A program made the position numbers and the translations under genes. The notes under the pieces were generated by a model. It saw only the letters and a program-made list of their open reading frames with translations, was not told the DNA's origin and searched no databases. 64,000 nt of DNA, from positions 1,612,001 to 1,676,000 of the forward strand of contig BSDZ01000089.1 in assembly GCA_030268105.1 (NCBI GenBank), in the 5' to 3' direction. Origin of the DNA: Volvox africanus. Taxonomy: Eukaryota > Chlorophyta > Chlorophyceae > Chlamydomonadales > Volvocaceae. Below are positions 13,101 through 24,964 of this stretch, piece by piece; within the stretch, counting starts at the first letter, position 1, and each line of letters opens with the position of its first letter.

Positions 13101-15771
13101 TGGAGCGCACCCTTGAATCTCTCGTAGAAGCTAACGCCCGACCCTCGTCATTCCATCTGCACCTTGGGTGGAGCGAGCTTTTTTTCCGGGTCAAAGATGA
13201 CCGCCTCAGGATGCTGCATTCATCCGGACTCATCCGAGCTAAGGCATTCTCACGGCTCTCGGCTCTCCGCTGTAATACGCTGCAGGATATCTTCGGAGTG
13301 CAAGAAGTGACTTCTGAACCTAGCCCATCCTTTTTTCCCGGTCGCAGGGCAACAGCACTATCCGGCAGTACTGTATCAAGGAGGGGATGCCGTGGACCCT
13401 TCTGGAGGTGGCTTGCTATGGAGTGGCGCTGCAAAAGCTGGTGGGTAGGCGGAGTCGCGGTTCGCAACTGAACTGTCGATCCAGATCTGCGTCGGTCATC
13501 TTCAATGCAATGGGGTATGCTGTAGGACGCGTATTGGGATGGTACTCCCAGCTGGCATCTGATTTGTGCAGGGCCTGAGCCTTGGCTGTCCGGCGGTTAG
13601 TCTCTGGCCCCCCTCTCCGAATAGCCGGTGCTGTGACCTCCCCCAGTTTAACACTGTAGTCTGTCTGCCCCTGGCCCTCCATCCGGCATCCGCCATTGCC
13701 CCCTGCCCAAGGTCTCTCAACCGCTTGGAGTGGAATCCGCCATTGAGTTTCTAGCCCGCGTGAAGGGTTGGAGACCGGCAAACGACGGCATGGATATCGC
13801 CACCATCGAAGCAGCCGAACCCCGTCGGTCCTACGAGCTGCCATCGTCATTGGTCCAAAAGGTAGCAACCGTAATGACAGGTGCTATTTCTAAGTATAGC
13901 CTGATGGACTTCATTGAGCGGCAGCACAGGAACAAGCCGCCGCCGCGGCCGCCACCATCGCAGCAGCAGCAAGAGCCAAGGGCAGCAGCACAACCAACTG
14001 TCGAAGCTTGCAGGCTTGAACCTGCTGCACCGGGTGATGCTATTCCTGTTGTGGATGCTCCTCTCGCCAACGCTGCAGTGTTGCCGGCCAGAGCGGTGCA
14101 GGTGGCACCAGCAGCAGGGGCCTGGCTGAATGTCCCGCAGCTGAACGCACTGCTGTCTCATGCCAACCAATCACCCTGCAAGACCGTAGGCACAGGAGCG
14201 GTGATGGCGGCTGCTAGCACCACTGCCGCTCCCAGTTCTTATCTGCAGCAACATAGCCGCAGTGGCGGCTCTGGCAGCAGTGGTGCCGGCAGTCCTGAGA
14301 ACTACGCCACCGCTGTTCCTGATGCAGTCATCACATCAGGCGCCGCTGCCGCCGCTAGTCTATTGCAGGAACAGTCAGGCTCGGGTGTGGTGAGGCGCGC
14401 GAATGGCAAGCGCAGCCCCTTGACACCGAGGCAGCGGTCAGGTGCCCGAGGTTCAGGTGCCCGAAGCAGGGGGCTGGAGGTGCGGCTGCGGGTGCATTTG
14501 AGAAAGCTGAAGATCAAATCGCTCCGCCGATGCAACCTGTCGGAGGGGGTTGGCTGGACGCTGTTGGACCTCGCTGAGAAGGACCGCGACGTGCGGCTGC
14601 AGATGGTGGGTCTGGGTGTGTGTTTTTTACGGTTGGCCATGCTGTCAAAACGTTTACTTGCATGGGGTTCTGCACAGCCATCGAAAGTGTAAATTGTTCC
14701 TCTGCATAAAACGCAAGTAAGCATAGCCAGAGGACGCTTGTGGCATTTCCGAGCCGGTCGATTACAAATAGCGCAGCTGTGGAGTATGAATACAGCGAAG
14801 CGGAACTCAAAACGCATGAGGGAAAGGGACGTTGCCCCAGCATCACAAAAACGGGGTAGCACGGAATAGCTAGGGTAGTGTTGGGAAGTAATGACAGGGT
14901 TGATTATGTGATACAGCAGGTCCCTCCCTTTCTGGGGACCCCCCAGGTTCCGACGACACGCACTTTTTAATCCTCACATCGTTTCACTTGTTCTCCGTCG
15001 TCGTCGAATCTGGTTGTTCTCGTCGCCCCTGCGTGTTTGTACCTCAGGGTTGTGAGGATTTTCATGACGCGGAGGTGGTCCGGCGCCTGCTGGATGCCAA
15101 AGTGGGCCCAGGCAGCCAGCTGTCCCAAGCGGCAATCCACACGGTGCGTAGATATCTCCGCGTAACGTACTAAGTAATCAAGCGCAAGGTTTCGCTAGTC
15201 GAATCGGAGTAGCGGCGTCCTGGAGGACCAAATTTTAAAGCAGCAGTAGCCATGCCTCGATCAAATCCAAACCCAAAAGCCTGGGGCATTGCTCCAAACA
15301 TTCTTGTGTGTATTTGTGGTGAACAAGTAGCACAAAGCGCACGGGGATAGTTGCGTAAAAGGGATTGTAGGGAATTCATCCACATGGCAAAAACGGTCAG
15401 CTTGTTAAGTTGTTATGCGCGCATGCCTAAAAGACCACGTCATCAGATGCCCCTGCTATTGTTGGCTCATCAGGCAGGTCTCGGTTTGTTCCCGCTTCTG
15501 TCACTGCTCCGAGCGGACGTCTCTGCCCTTTCCTCTTTCCTCTCTGCCGTATGGTGCGTGTGTTTTGCATGTCTTCCAGCAGGTGTCTGAAGGCGTGCGC
15601 CGGGCTCATAGGAAGTACCAGATTGGCGACTTTGTGACTGCAGAAATCAGGAAGCATTTCCAGAGGAGACGGAAAAGCAGTACAGGCGATGCCGCGGAGG
15701 TGGCACCTGCGGCAGTGCCTATTGGCGCAGGCGGGGGCAGCAGCGCAGGTGCCAACAGTGCTGGTAGCTAG
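10194..15771 (+). CDS. Unrecognised Gln/Ala-rich protein with three divergent copies of a bipartite module
   Basis: Not a family I recognise. Exons: 10194-12475, 13348-13440, 13712-14605, 15048-15143, 15583-15771 (TAG stop). All four introns between them are phase 0, and the joins keep one frame for roughly 1,180 codons. Block B (about 40 residues, basic helix then W-T-L-x-D/E-L/V-A) appears as MAWTLGDLAFFCYASAVEAQ, as MPWTLLEVACYGVALQKL, and as VGWTLLDLAEKDRDVRLQM. Each is followed by block A, for example FFEAAQFIASERG, VESAIEFLARVKGW and AEVVRRLLDAKVG, whose end resembles KYSLMDFIERQ / KYQIGDFVTAEIRK. Copies 1 and 2 are separated by about 600 disordered Q/A/P/S-rich residues, copies 2 and 3 by about 170. 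The first in-frame ATG is at 10244, but similarity to copies 2 and 3 extends upstream to 10194 (ALDAHIRDHL), so an upstream exon is likely. Function unknown; DNA or protein binding by the basic helices is only a guess. Confidence 0.7.
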
Positions 15772-18632
15772 TGCCGAGCACGCGATCGGTAGCTTCGGCT
15801 GGCCTAAGGCTTTGCTGGGTCGCCGAGCGTACTCATACGTGTATTCATATTGGGTCATACAGGCTATGGGGTGTTTCCGCCAGTCCACTAGCAGCAGGGG
15901 TAACACAAACAGTCCTAGCTGCAACCCCCTAATAACACCAGTTGCTCAGGTAAGGGATCCTAAGGTGTATTGTGAAGGGACCAAGGCAGCGGCCAGGGCG
16001 CGTACTCATACCTATCGGGGCCCTTTTAGGCAGGATGACATGGCTCGGGTAGCATACAGAGGTGGGCTTTCACCCACGGCTTCGCTCCATCCCATGCCGA
16101 TTAGCTTACTATGAACCTAAGCTGGGTGCTGCTGTCTACTCTTCTTCCCCCTCTCATAGTTTGGATGGTTTGTACGGCTTCAGGCCAATGTTTTAATGTC
16201 TGGGTTAGGTAATGGCCCCAGCAGAATCGTTAGACTATCAAGAGATAAGCATGCAAGTGGTACATAAGTATTCAGGATGATTTGTTTGGCTTGTTCGCGT
16301 GAGGTGCCGGGGAGCGTTCTTGTTGGATGCAGCAGACTGGATGTTTGGTGGTGCGCAGCTCTGCACCATTACTCCAGAAGCCTGCTGGTGGAAAGATACG
16401 GTGGATGGCGCTGCAATGAGTGGAAAGGTGGAAAGCAGTGAGGGCCGTCATGTAGGCAGTTGTGTAGTGGTCTGATCTACGTGTATTCGGGAGAAGGTAA
16501 GGCTGGCACTTTGATAACCGCTGTTTATTTCATCTTTAACAGCCTTTTCTTTTACAAATATGTCTGTAAAGCGAGTTTTAGGATGTAGCTGGACTGGCCA
16601 CACGGAAGCATTCCCGAAATGGTAATGAAAGAGAAAGTTAGAGCGAGGAGTTCTGTGCTGGTTGTAGCTCTCAGCTATCTGGTGGAAGGTCCCATGGGAG
16701 CGAGGTGTGGAGAGAGGGATCTTCCTCAGGACGATGACGGCGCAGCAGTGGAACTGGCAGGTTATTAACGAGCCCCGTTCCTATGGGAGATGGATGGGTT
16801 GCAGGAGCCGCCAAAAATTATTAAGGCCTCCTGTTGTAGTTATTGCCGAGCAAGCCTCTCGAGACCCTGGGTGTATGATTATAGCACCTTACATTTAATG
16901 TTGATTGTGCCGTGCACTGTACAATTTTTACACACACACACACCTTTAGTTTGGTGACTGAATGAACTTATAAAAATATCTTATAAAAAAAAGCAACAGT
17001 ATTCCTCTCTTTCAACCATCGGACGTTGTGAACTGCTTGTCTGCTCATGGATCGACAACCACGCACCTCATCGCTGGACTTCGCAAGATTTGCGCCTGAT
17101 CCATTGCCTCTTGGGTTTAGATCTTCAGTCACCGTTTCCCACAAATCTCTTGCATCCAGCAGGTGGGCACCACCGCCGGACAACCATGCTCTTGACCATC
17201 CCCTGGCCTTGCTTTGGCCTAGCTGGTGAAAAGGACCTGCTTTACGAGTGGCCAGGCAGGGGTGTGGCTCTGTTCCGTTATTGATGCAATGTCTTCGCTT
17301 TCATTAACTCAGCTGGTAACATCAGAAAACCGGCGAATTGGGCACAACTTAAACACCCGCTAGCTAACGCTGAAGAGGAAGAACATTGCCGCACTGCCAT
17401 GGATGGGATGCCTGAGAGCTCTCTTGCCGCAGATGACCTCGGTCACGAACACTCTCGGGTCCTGATCATAGTTGTAACAGACAATTACGGTTTAAGGCTT
17501 CAGCTAGGACTCCATTCCTTTTGCTGTCGCTGCACTTTTTCATGTATGCGTGGTTAACAGCCACCACATATTATTCGTCGACACCATCCAAAGGGCCGAC
17601 CGTCACGAGGTTATTTGGGGTCGCCCTGGTATGAAGTAAGACCCAACATCCTCATACACGAAAGACCGAAGCGATAGTAAAACAAGGATGTTGCGGTCGT
17701 GCGTCTCTAACGCTCAACACCCCTTAGACGCCCTCAGCTCCTTCGCTTATTCCCTATAATCCAGGCACTCACGTACGAATCTTACTAAGGACGTCGGGGG
17801 CTACATCGTTCGTCCTTCGTATTACACTTCATATTTGCATTTTTTGTCAACAAGACTATTTTGAGGGGGGGGTCAGATATGCTTGCAACGGCCTGCGTAG
17901 TACTTCCCACGTCTGGCCGTACTATTATTACTTGCTGCAAAAGGGCTGCTGCGGGTGACGGGGACAAAAGAATCCGATCTAATTTTAGGTTGGTTCTGCT
18001 GTATCCTTGCAACGGATATGACTGTCATTCAATGGCCACAGATGAGCATGCAAGTGAATACACGAGGAGGCTTACGGCAGATAGACAGGTGGCTGACCTG
18101 CTTGCTTGACAGCATGTATAGCAACAGTTGCTGCAAGTAACATTACTGACCTAGAAGTTATGGCATTTGCGATCTGTGAAGCTCGAGCGCCCGGAGATCG
18201 CATCCAGCAGTGCAGGTGGCATGGCACATCTTGTGCACTTATACCAGTACAAGCCTGCAAAGCATTAGTGGAGTAAATGGAAGAGTTAAATGTTGCATCC
18301 TAAAATTAGTATGTAATGTAAATGTAACTCTGGAAGGTTTACCAGGCGTAGTCTGTCGGTCATCAAGCGGAGACACTTTTCGGAGCTATATTACTACCGT
18401 TTACCTACCGACTTGCATTCTTAACTTGTTCAATAGCAAGTGACCGATCAAATATAAGTGCTTAATCTATGGTAGTGTTTCGGGAAATGCAACGTGAAAC
18501 TCCGCAATGTAATTGTTGGGGTCAGCCATGCCGAGCGCCTAGGTGTCAACTTAGCTAACGAGGGTCTTCATCCCCCTTCGACTGAGCCTAAAATTATAAT
18601 CATCGATTGCTTAACCTGTGCAGAGACGCGAT
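15772..18632. other. 3' region of the repeat-module gene and intergenic sequence
   Basis: No exon is supported in these 2.9 kb. The first ~800 bases after the stop are G/T-rich, as is usual for volvocine 3' UTRs, and end near a TGTAA signal at 16565. A short CA repeat lies near 16931-16943. The remainder shows only short open frames without codon or motif signal and presumably includes the promoter of the RCC1-like gene. Confidence 0.5.
16565..16569 (+). terminator. Putative TGTAA polyadenylation signal
   Basis: TGTAA is the usual polyadenylation signal of chlorophycean nuclear genes. This is the first one I find on the plus strand downstream of the stop at 15771, about 0.8 kb away in G/T-rich sequence. 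The pentamer is short enough to occur by chance. Confidence 0.35.
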
Positions 18633-19767
18633 ATGGGTAAAGCTCTGCAGCGTGTGCTGGCCACCTTCGGGACCGCAGCCGATGGCAGGCTGGGACTCGG
18701 CTTCCCTCTGCAGAGCCAGTTTTACCCTCGCATCGTTGCGAGCTTGGCGGGCTATGCCATAAAGCAAGTCGCCTGCGGAGGGGCGCATACGGCGGTCGTT
18801 ACAGGTATCGCGAGCACGCACCACCCCTGGGTGTTTTCTGCGCGACAAGGCAACGCATCCCGGCTTGGTAAAACAACTCTGGAAGACTTCCTGGGGATTT
18901 CCAAGTTCTGCCGGCGGATTCCCTCTCCCAAGTGTGTGCGGCGCCACGGCCATAGTCCCAAGCACATGATTACGTCACTGACACATATTGAGATCTGTCC
19001 GTCAATGAGGGAGATCTACGAGCATACGTTTGCTTTTATGTGTGTCATTAGCGAACAAGGTCCTCCTCAGACCGGTAGAGGGGAAATCCTGAATCCTTGG
19101 GAGATCATTTTAGCATCTGGTGTGTGTTTCATCTTGCCTTCCTAACCTCTGTCACCCGACCCCTTCGGCTGCTGCCAGATGATGGGGCCCTGCTCACCTT
19201 CGGTCTCAATACATGGGGTCAACTGGGACACAGCAAGGCAGACAAGTTTGTGGCGGTGAGCTAGCTTCACAAAATAGGCAGGAATGTGAACGGATAGCTG
19301 GGGTAGCTGGGAGTGGTCAATGCCCACACGCCAACAGCCCCCTTCCACCATGTCAGGTAGTAACGGATCCTTCGGCCTCCGTTATAAAGGGGTTACTTGC
19401 TTCCAGTTCCGATTCCGGTTCCAGTGCCGGGCATCCGAATCCATTCCAATATATTCAAGTGTTAAGTACAAAGGTTTCCAGAGTAGGTTATATATATGCA
19501 TATATATATGCATATATATATATATATTTGGTATGGGTATGGTTTATATATATGGTATAAATATGATATGGTATGGTTTATATATATATATATATATATA
19601 TTTGGTATGTATGGTATATCCTTTGTCCGATGTTTTATCCTTTGCTGTTTTGTCTTCAACAACGGGACCCCTTCCTCCTCTCGCATATATGCATATATAT
19701 ATGCATATATATATATATATTTGGTATGGGTATGGTTTATATATATGGTATAAATATGATATGGTAT

Positions 19768-19811
<44 letters not shown>

Positions 19812-22800
19812 GTATGTATGGTATATCCTTTGTCCGATGTTTTATCCTTTGCTGTTTTGTCTTCAACAACGGGACCCCTTCCTCCTCTCGCATTCATGAT
19901 TTTACCCATCTTGTGCGCTTGAGCTATAAGCCACCATAAGCTGACAGGGACCGCGCGAACTGCGTCTTCTTCCCACCCCTTTGTGGGTCCTTGCCTTCCT
20001 GCTCGGTACTGGGGCGGCCTTGTCGCGACCTCCCTGCAGCCTTATGCACTCCGTCCTATGTAATTTGCGGATTCCAAACCATCTCTTCTCTCCTCCATCA
20101 GCATCTGCATCGCTCCCCATCTGCATCTGCATCCCTGATGCTCTGCTCCTCTCCCCAAGCTCCTTACCGCCTCCTCCCTCCGCTCCCCGTGCAGGCCCCT
20201 ATAGAGGTGGGCTTGCCCGACCCAGTGTCCGCGGTGGCAGCCGGGGGCCATCACACCCTGGCCCTGACAAGTGAGAGCTGAGAGACTCATGTTGCCCATG
20301 CAGGAGGGGGGAGAGGAAATACTGCTGCCATGAGCTGCTTCCTGACTCAGGGGGATTGCCTGTATTGGATTCAGGCTGCGCTTTGCAGGGTCCCAGCATG
20401 GCCTGACGTATTATAGGTGGCTGTATTGCCCCATATAAAGGGGGGAGGGGCCACATTTTTCATAATTTTATAACCCAACAGAGAGATGATCATCGATGAT
20501 CGTGTCATCCCGTTCAATGCCTGGAAGTCTATCCACAACTCCGTGTACTCATTCTTTTCCGTTCGTGGCAACCTGCCTCTAATTGCCTGCCTGCTCATTC
20601 ATCAGTTCACTACCACATATATGTTTGTGGGATCGGGGGGCTTCGCTTCACCCGTGGCCACTACCTGGTTGTGTCCGGACACATGTGTAAATGGCTCATC
20701 CATTTGCCTACTCTCTTGATGATCCAGATACGCCCAGCTTAAGCCCCCCTCCGTCTCCGGAAGGTAACTTCTTACTATTTGCTGGGTGGTATGTGTTTAT
20801 ATTCGCCCCTTCCATCATGCACACCCATTTCGGCGTCTACGCCTGCCTGCCCTCCAAATTTGCCACGCCTTGAGCCGCAGCTGCTGGGGAGGTGTGGGCG
20901 TGGGGGATGGCGGGAGAGGGGCAGCTGGGAAGCGGTGACTCCTCCTCAGGGGAGGGGAGGCAAATAGAGCCTCGGTTGGTGAGGGCGCTGTCAGGTGAGT
21001 GGTTTCATGAAGGAGCCTTGTGCGGGGAAGAATGCGTTGGGGCATCATAGAGGTGGAGTGTATAAGAGAATGGAGAGGCCGTAGTGTAGGTCCTCGAGGA
21101 CCCTCTGAGGAAGGGCGGTGTCGGCCGGGACCCGCAGCCGTTGCGAGTGTTTAACAAATGAGGCCTCACGGTGTATGTGGATTCAGGCAGACGTGTGTAG
21201 GAATGGGTTGGCAGCGTACGTCCAGGATTTGTCGTGACGGCCTGGCCTGGCGCAAGGTAGGCTGCGCCTTCTCTTGTGCCGGCTAGTCGTTGCGCCGGTC
21301 TCCTGCAGACGTTGTTGGTTCACCCTGGTTTGCTATCCATATGCCGTGACGCGGTTACCTTTGCTCAGGGGAGGTGCCCCTTTCTCTGTCTCTCTATCTC
21401 TATCTCTCTGTATCTCTGTCTCTCATACATATAATATATCTTACTATTTATAAGAGATCATATTATATATATGTATATATATGTATATATGATCTTGTTG
21501 CATGCATTCACTCTCTTCCTCTTTCCTTCCTTTCCAGGTGCCGGGGTGGTGGCTCTGGCGGCTGGTGACCACCACTCCATGGCGCTCACCTCAGCGGGGG
21601 AGCTGTTCACCTGGGGACGAGGGGACCAGGGGGCGCTAGGTCACGGAACAGGTGGATGGGTCTGAAGCCGCAGGGTGGGGTGGGGTGGGCTCGGGGGCCT
21701 CAAGGATCACCTCAACGAGACGGGGTGTCGAAATACACCAGACCGAGACGCAGACCCAACACCAGCAGGGCGAAAGGCGAACTTTTGCTTTTGAGCCGCG
21801 GAGGTAATCACCAGCGCTCGCTCAAGCCCATCAGCGCTCCACCTTCCTTCCGGTCAGGCGCTATCACCCTATCTTGTCGATACTCGTGGGTCTGGAATTT
21901 GGGCCGAGACCGATCATCAAAGCGGCTGGAGTCGGAAGTGAAGCTTCGTGCCGGGCCAGAGTGGTTGTATGTAGTATTAAGTGCTGTGCGGGGCCCGTAT
22001 CAGTGCGGTAAGCCCAGCTGAGGGTGACCTTGTATCGACCCCTCCACGTCTCAATAAACCCAGCTCCACCTCCCACGTATACGAATAGCGATAAGCAATA
22101 CGTGGCGGTAAGGAGCCAGTATTCGATGTCGTGTGTGAACCGAGGTCACGGGCAGTTCCTTCCCTGGCATCTGCCACACGGAAAGCCCTCCATACTACAG
22201 CTTTCCCTTCCATGCCCTCTTTCGTATGTGCATCTTCCCGGGAGGTCCCAATCCAGCCCCTCTTCCTTCTGCTCTCCTCTCCTCTCCTTCCCTCCCACTT
22301 CGATCAGTCCACGGGTACGCGGGTGTGGAGTTGACGCCCCGCCAAGTCCGTTCTTTATCTCCCTCGCCGGGCTCGCCCCGCATGACATCCATCTGCGCGG
22401 GCCCGTTCAGCTCCGGAGCCATAGACTCCCGGGGCAATGCTTATGTGTGGGGCTACGGCAACAGCTACCAACTGGGCACTGGACGCGCACATAACGAGAT
22501 GCAGCCCGTCAAGGTTGGGTCGGCTGGTGGTTCATACGCACCGCATCTTCTGAAGCTGGGATGATGATAAAAGCGTAACCATATACATCTTTCATAGTGA
22601 TATTGTTCCTGATGGGGAGTAGACCACCAGGCATCATGCCATGCACAGATGTGTGGGGAATATATATACCCTTTATTATAAGGCGGCTACGACGTGTGAT
22701 TCGAGCTATTAGGGCTTGTTACTGTCTTGACGGCACAGTCATCGACATCAAGCCCAAGGAGTGGAAACCTACACAATCAGTCAGAAAATGCTAAATTTTC

Positions 22801-24964
22801 AAATTTCCGAAAGCATGCCCAGTTATATTAATTTGCGAAATCCAGAACCGAGCTTTGAACTCAGCTTCTTGCGCGAGGCCAGGCATCTTGGGCGATCCTA
22901 CTCGTAAGCCCAAGCCCTGGGTAATATCCCAACATCCCACTCCCATTCAAGACCCTGCCCGGCTACCCTCGCACACCCTGCTGCAGCTGGACGCGCTTCC
23001 TGGTCTCGTCCGGCATCTGTCCCTCGGACAGCTTCATTCCCTGGCAGTACTGGGGGATGGTCGGGTGATGGCGATGGGGATGGATGAGCACGGCTCCCTC
23101 GGTGGCGGCGCAGAGGCGTTGCAGCGGCGGGTCGTGCAGCGCCCGCTGGCAGTACCTGGACTGCCGCCGGCATGGCTCGCAGTGGCGGGCTGGAAGCACT
23201 CGGCGGCAGTGGGGCACGATGGCCGACTATTCGCATGGGGCTGGTCGGGCGCGGCGGGCGCAGGCGTCTTCCAGGACTACGGAGGAGGTAGGGCTGCGGA
23301 CGCGACGGAGGGAGAGGGAAAGACTGCCGAGTGCAAGCTTGCGACAGGAAAGCTGCCAATCTGACAGCGAAAGTATTTGCTCAAGATTTGTGGGTCAGCC
23401 TTTGGGTTTCGAAGGCGGCAGTTTGGAGGGTGTTGAGCTTATTGCTTGAAGTCCGGGATTGATGTCGGGACCTTCACTAGGGGTTATTCGTTCATGTACC
23501 TCTTTGTTTGTTCCAAAGGTAAGCTGCTTGGATCTTCAATGTGCAATGCGCAATGCGAGGTAGCACGGGTTCATGAAACAGCTTCGACCTCGAACGCCAT
23601 CTTACGGATCACCGAAGTCATGCGACGCTGGCCTTGGACTTGACCCGAGATGGTGCCCTGATCTTAGCCGTAGTGGCCACCTCCAACAACCGGTCTATAC
23701 GCCCGTGTTCAGTGCAGAGTTGCGGAGGCCTCATACACGGCATCATGCAAGCGTGCGCCAATACGAAATGCGAAAGGCAAGCCCAGCCTGTCCCGCCCCC
23801 TTTCCTCACCGCCTAGGCACGGTAGGCACCCCCCTACCGCAGCCAAGCATGTGTGCACAGGATTTGAAAGTTGTGCGCATACCGCAAGATGGCGAGAAAC
23901 GTGCGGTAGCAGCAGAACTATGTAAACACCCGAAGGGCAGACAGTCAAGTCACTGATGTAGGGAACCGATCAGTTTGGACCGAACGAGCGAAGCCATGTG
24001 TGAGCTATGATGGGGAACTGGTCGTTTAATACGGTGGTTTAAAACTCTAAGCCTCGCATCGACTTGAACTGAATGATTGGCGGTACGACCCAACTTTGTA
24101 CGGCTATACAAAGGGGGTTCCTGCTAGCCAGCCACTCCACATTGGCGCGTGTGGCCTTTGGGGCAGTAAGGTTAGCTAAAATCGTTTCATGAAAAATGAT
24201 GTACTTGGCTGAAGTATACGCAATATGTCTTTGCACCCTGCCATAGTGCTGTGTTGGGTTGGCCCCAATTACTGACTGCCAAACAAATCACCGATACGGC
24301 ATGTTGGGATCGCCTGCACCGATCACGTAGTGATACCCTACGATACCATTTTGCGTGCGACCGTGTGACGGTTGTGTGTGCATGGATGCCGTTTCTATGG
24401 ATGCGCCGGTCTCGGTGGGACAACATCCCCTTTCCCTATGTGAATACGTACGGCAGCGTTCTGTTTTTTGCGTTGAAGAACATGCTAGAGCTTTGGCTGC
24501 GCTCACTGGGCTCGTCATCGACCTGGGACCTTGTCCTCTAGGGTTTCAATCAGAACTGAGGCCTAGAGCTGCACACTCAATGCAGACGTGTTTTTGGTGT
24601 CTTCCGCCACTCGGGTGAAGTAACTTGCTGGTCCTCGCACAGCAATTGTTGACGTGAGCATCCACCTGGTTAACACCCTTGACGCCCATAGCACCCTGCG
24701 TATTGAAGTCCTGCAAAATGTCCCTTTGTGGCCCCCGTTCCCGAATAATCCCCTTCGCCCTCTTCAGGCCAGCTGGGCCTAGGGGATGATGAAGACCGCT
24801 GGCATCCCGAGCAGGTGCTGCGGCTGCATACCAACCGCCATCGATATTATGACCTACGGGCCAGCTACATACGGCCTTGGCGGGTTTTGGGGCTTGCGGC
24901 GGGACGCAACCACACAGCTGCAATCATAGAGACGGAGCTAGATGTGAGGGACCTTGCAGAATGA
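18633..24964 (+). CDS. RCC1-like seven-bladed beta-propeller protein
   Basis: Regulator-of-chromosome-condensation family propeller; members act as Ran or small-GTPase exchange factors, photoreceptors (UVR8) or organelle RNA factors, so the exact role is open. Eight exons: 18633-18804, 19179-19255, 20195-20270, 20881-20994, 21538-21651, 22308-22513, 22987-23287, 24768-24964. All phases match and give 418 codons plus TGA, the usual length for a one-domain RCC1 protein. Successive repeats are visible: ATFGTAADGRLGLG, LTFGLNTWGQLGHS, WAWGMAGEGQLGSG, FTWGRGDQGALGHG, YVWGYGNSYQLGTG, MAMGMDEHGSLGGG, and FAWGWSG...GGGQLGLGDD, with intervening ACGGAHT, AAGGHHTLAL, AAGDHHSMAL and AAGRNHTAA loops. There is no extra domain. 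The start ATG is the first in exon 1, but the frame is open upstream, so a targeting-peptide exon before it is possible. Confidence 0.85.
19489..19892 (+). repeat. Tandem duplication of a ~200-bp TA-rich block in an RCC1-gene intron
   Basis: Two head-to-tail copies, about 19489-19684 and 19685-19892, lie in intron 2 of the RCC1-like gene. Each begins with a (TA)n/TATATGCA tract, continues through GGTATGGGTATGG and a second TA run, and ends in the non-simple segment CAACAACGGGACCCCTTCC followed by TCCTCTCGCA. The copies are nearly identical except for the length of the second TA tract, which suggests a recent duplication or unequal exchange. Confidence 0.9.
21379..21492. repeat. CT-rich and TATATG simple-sequence tract
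   Basis: A pyrimidine repeat (TCTCTATCTC type) is followed by a TA/TATATG tract within intron 4 of the RCC1-like gene, ending about 45 bases before the next acceptor. No coding signal. Confidence 0.6.
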
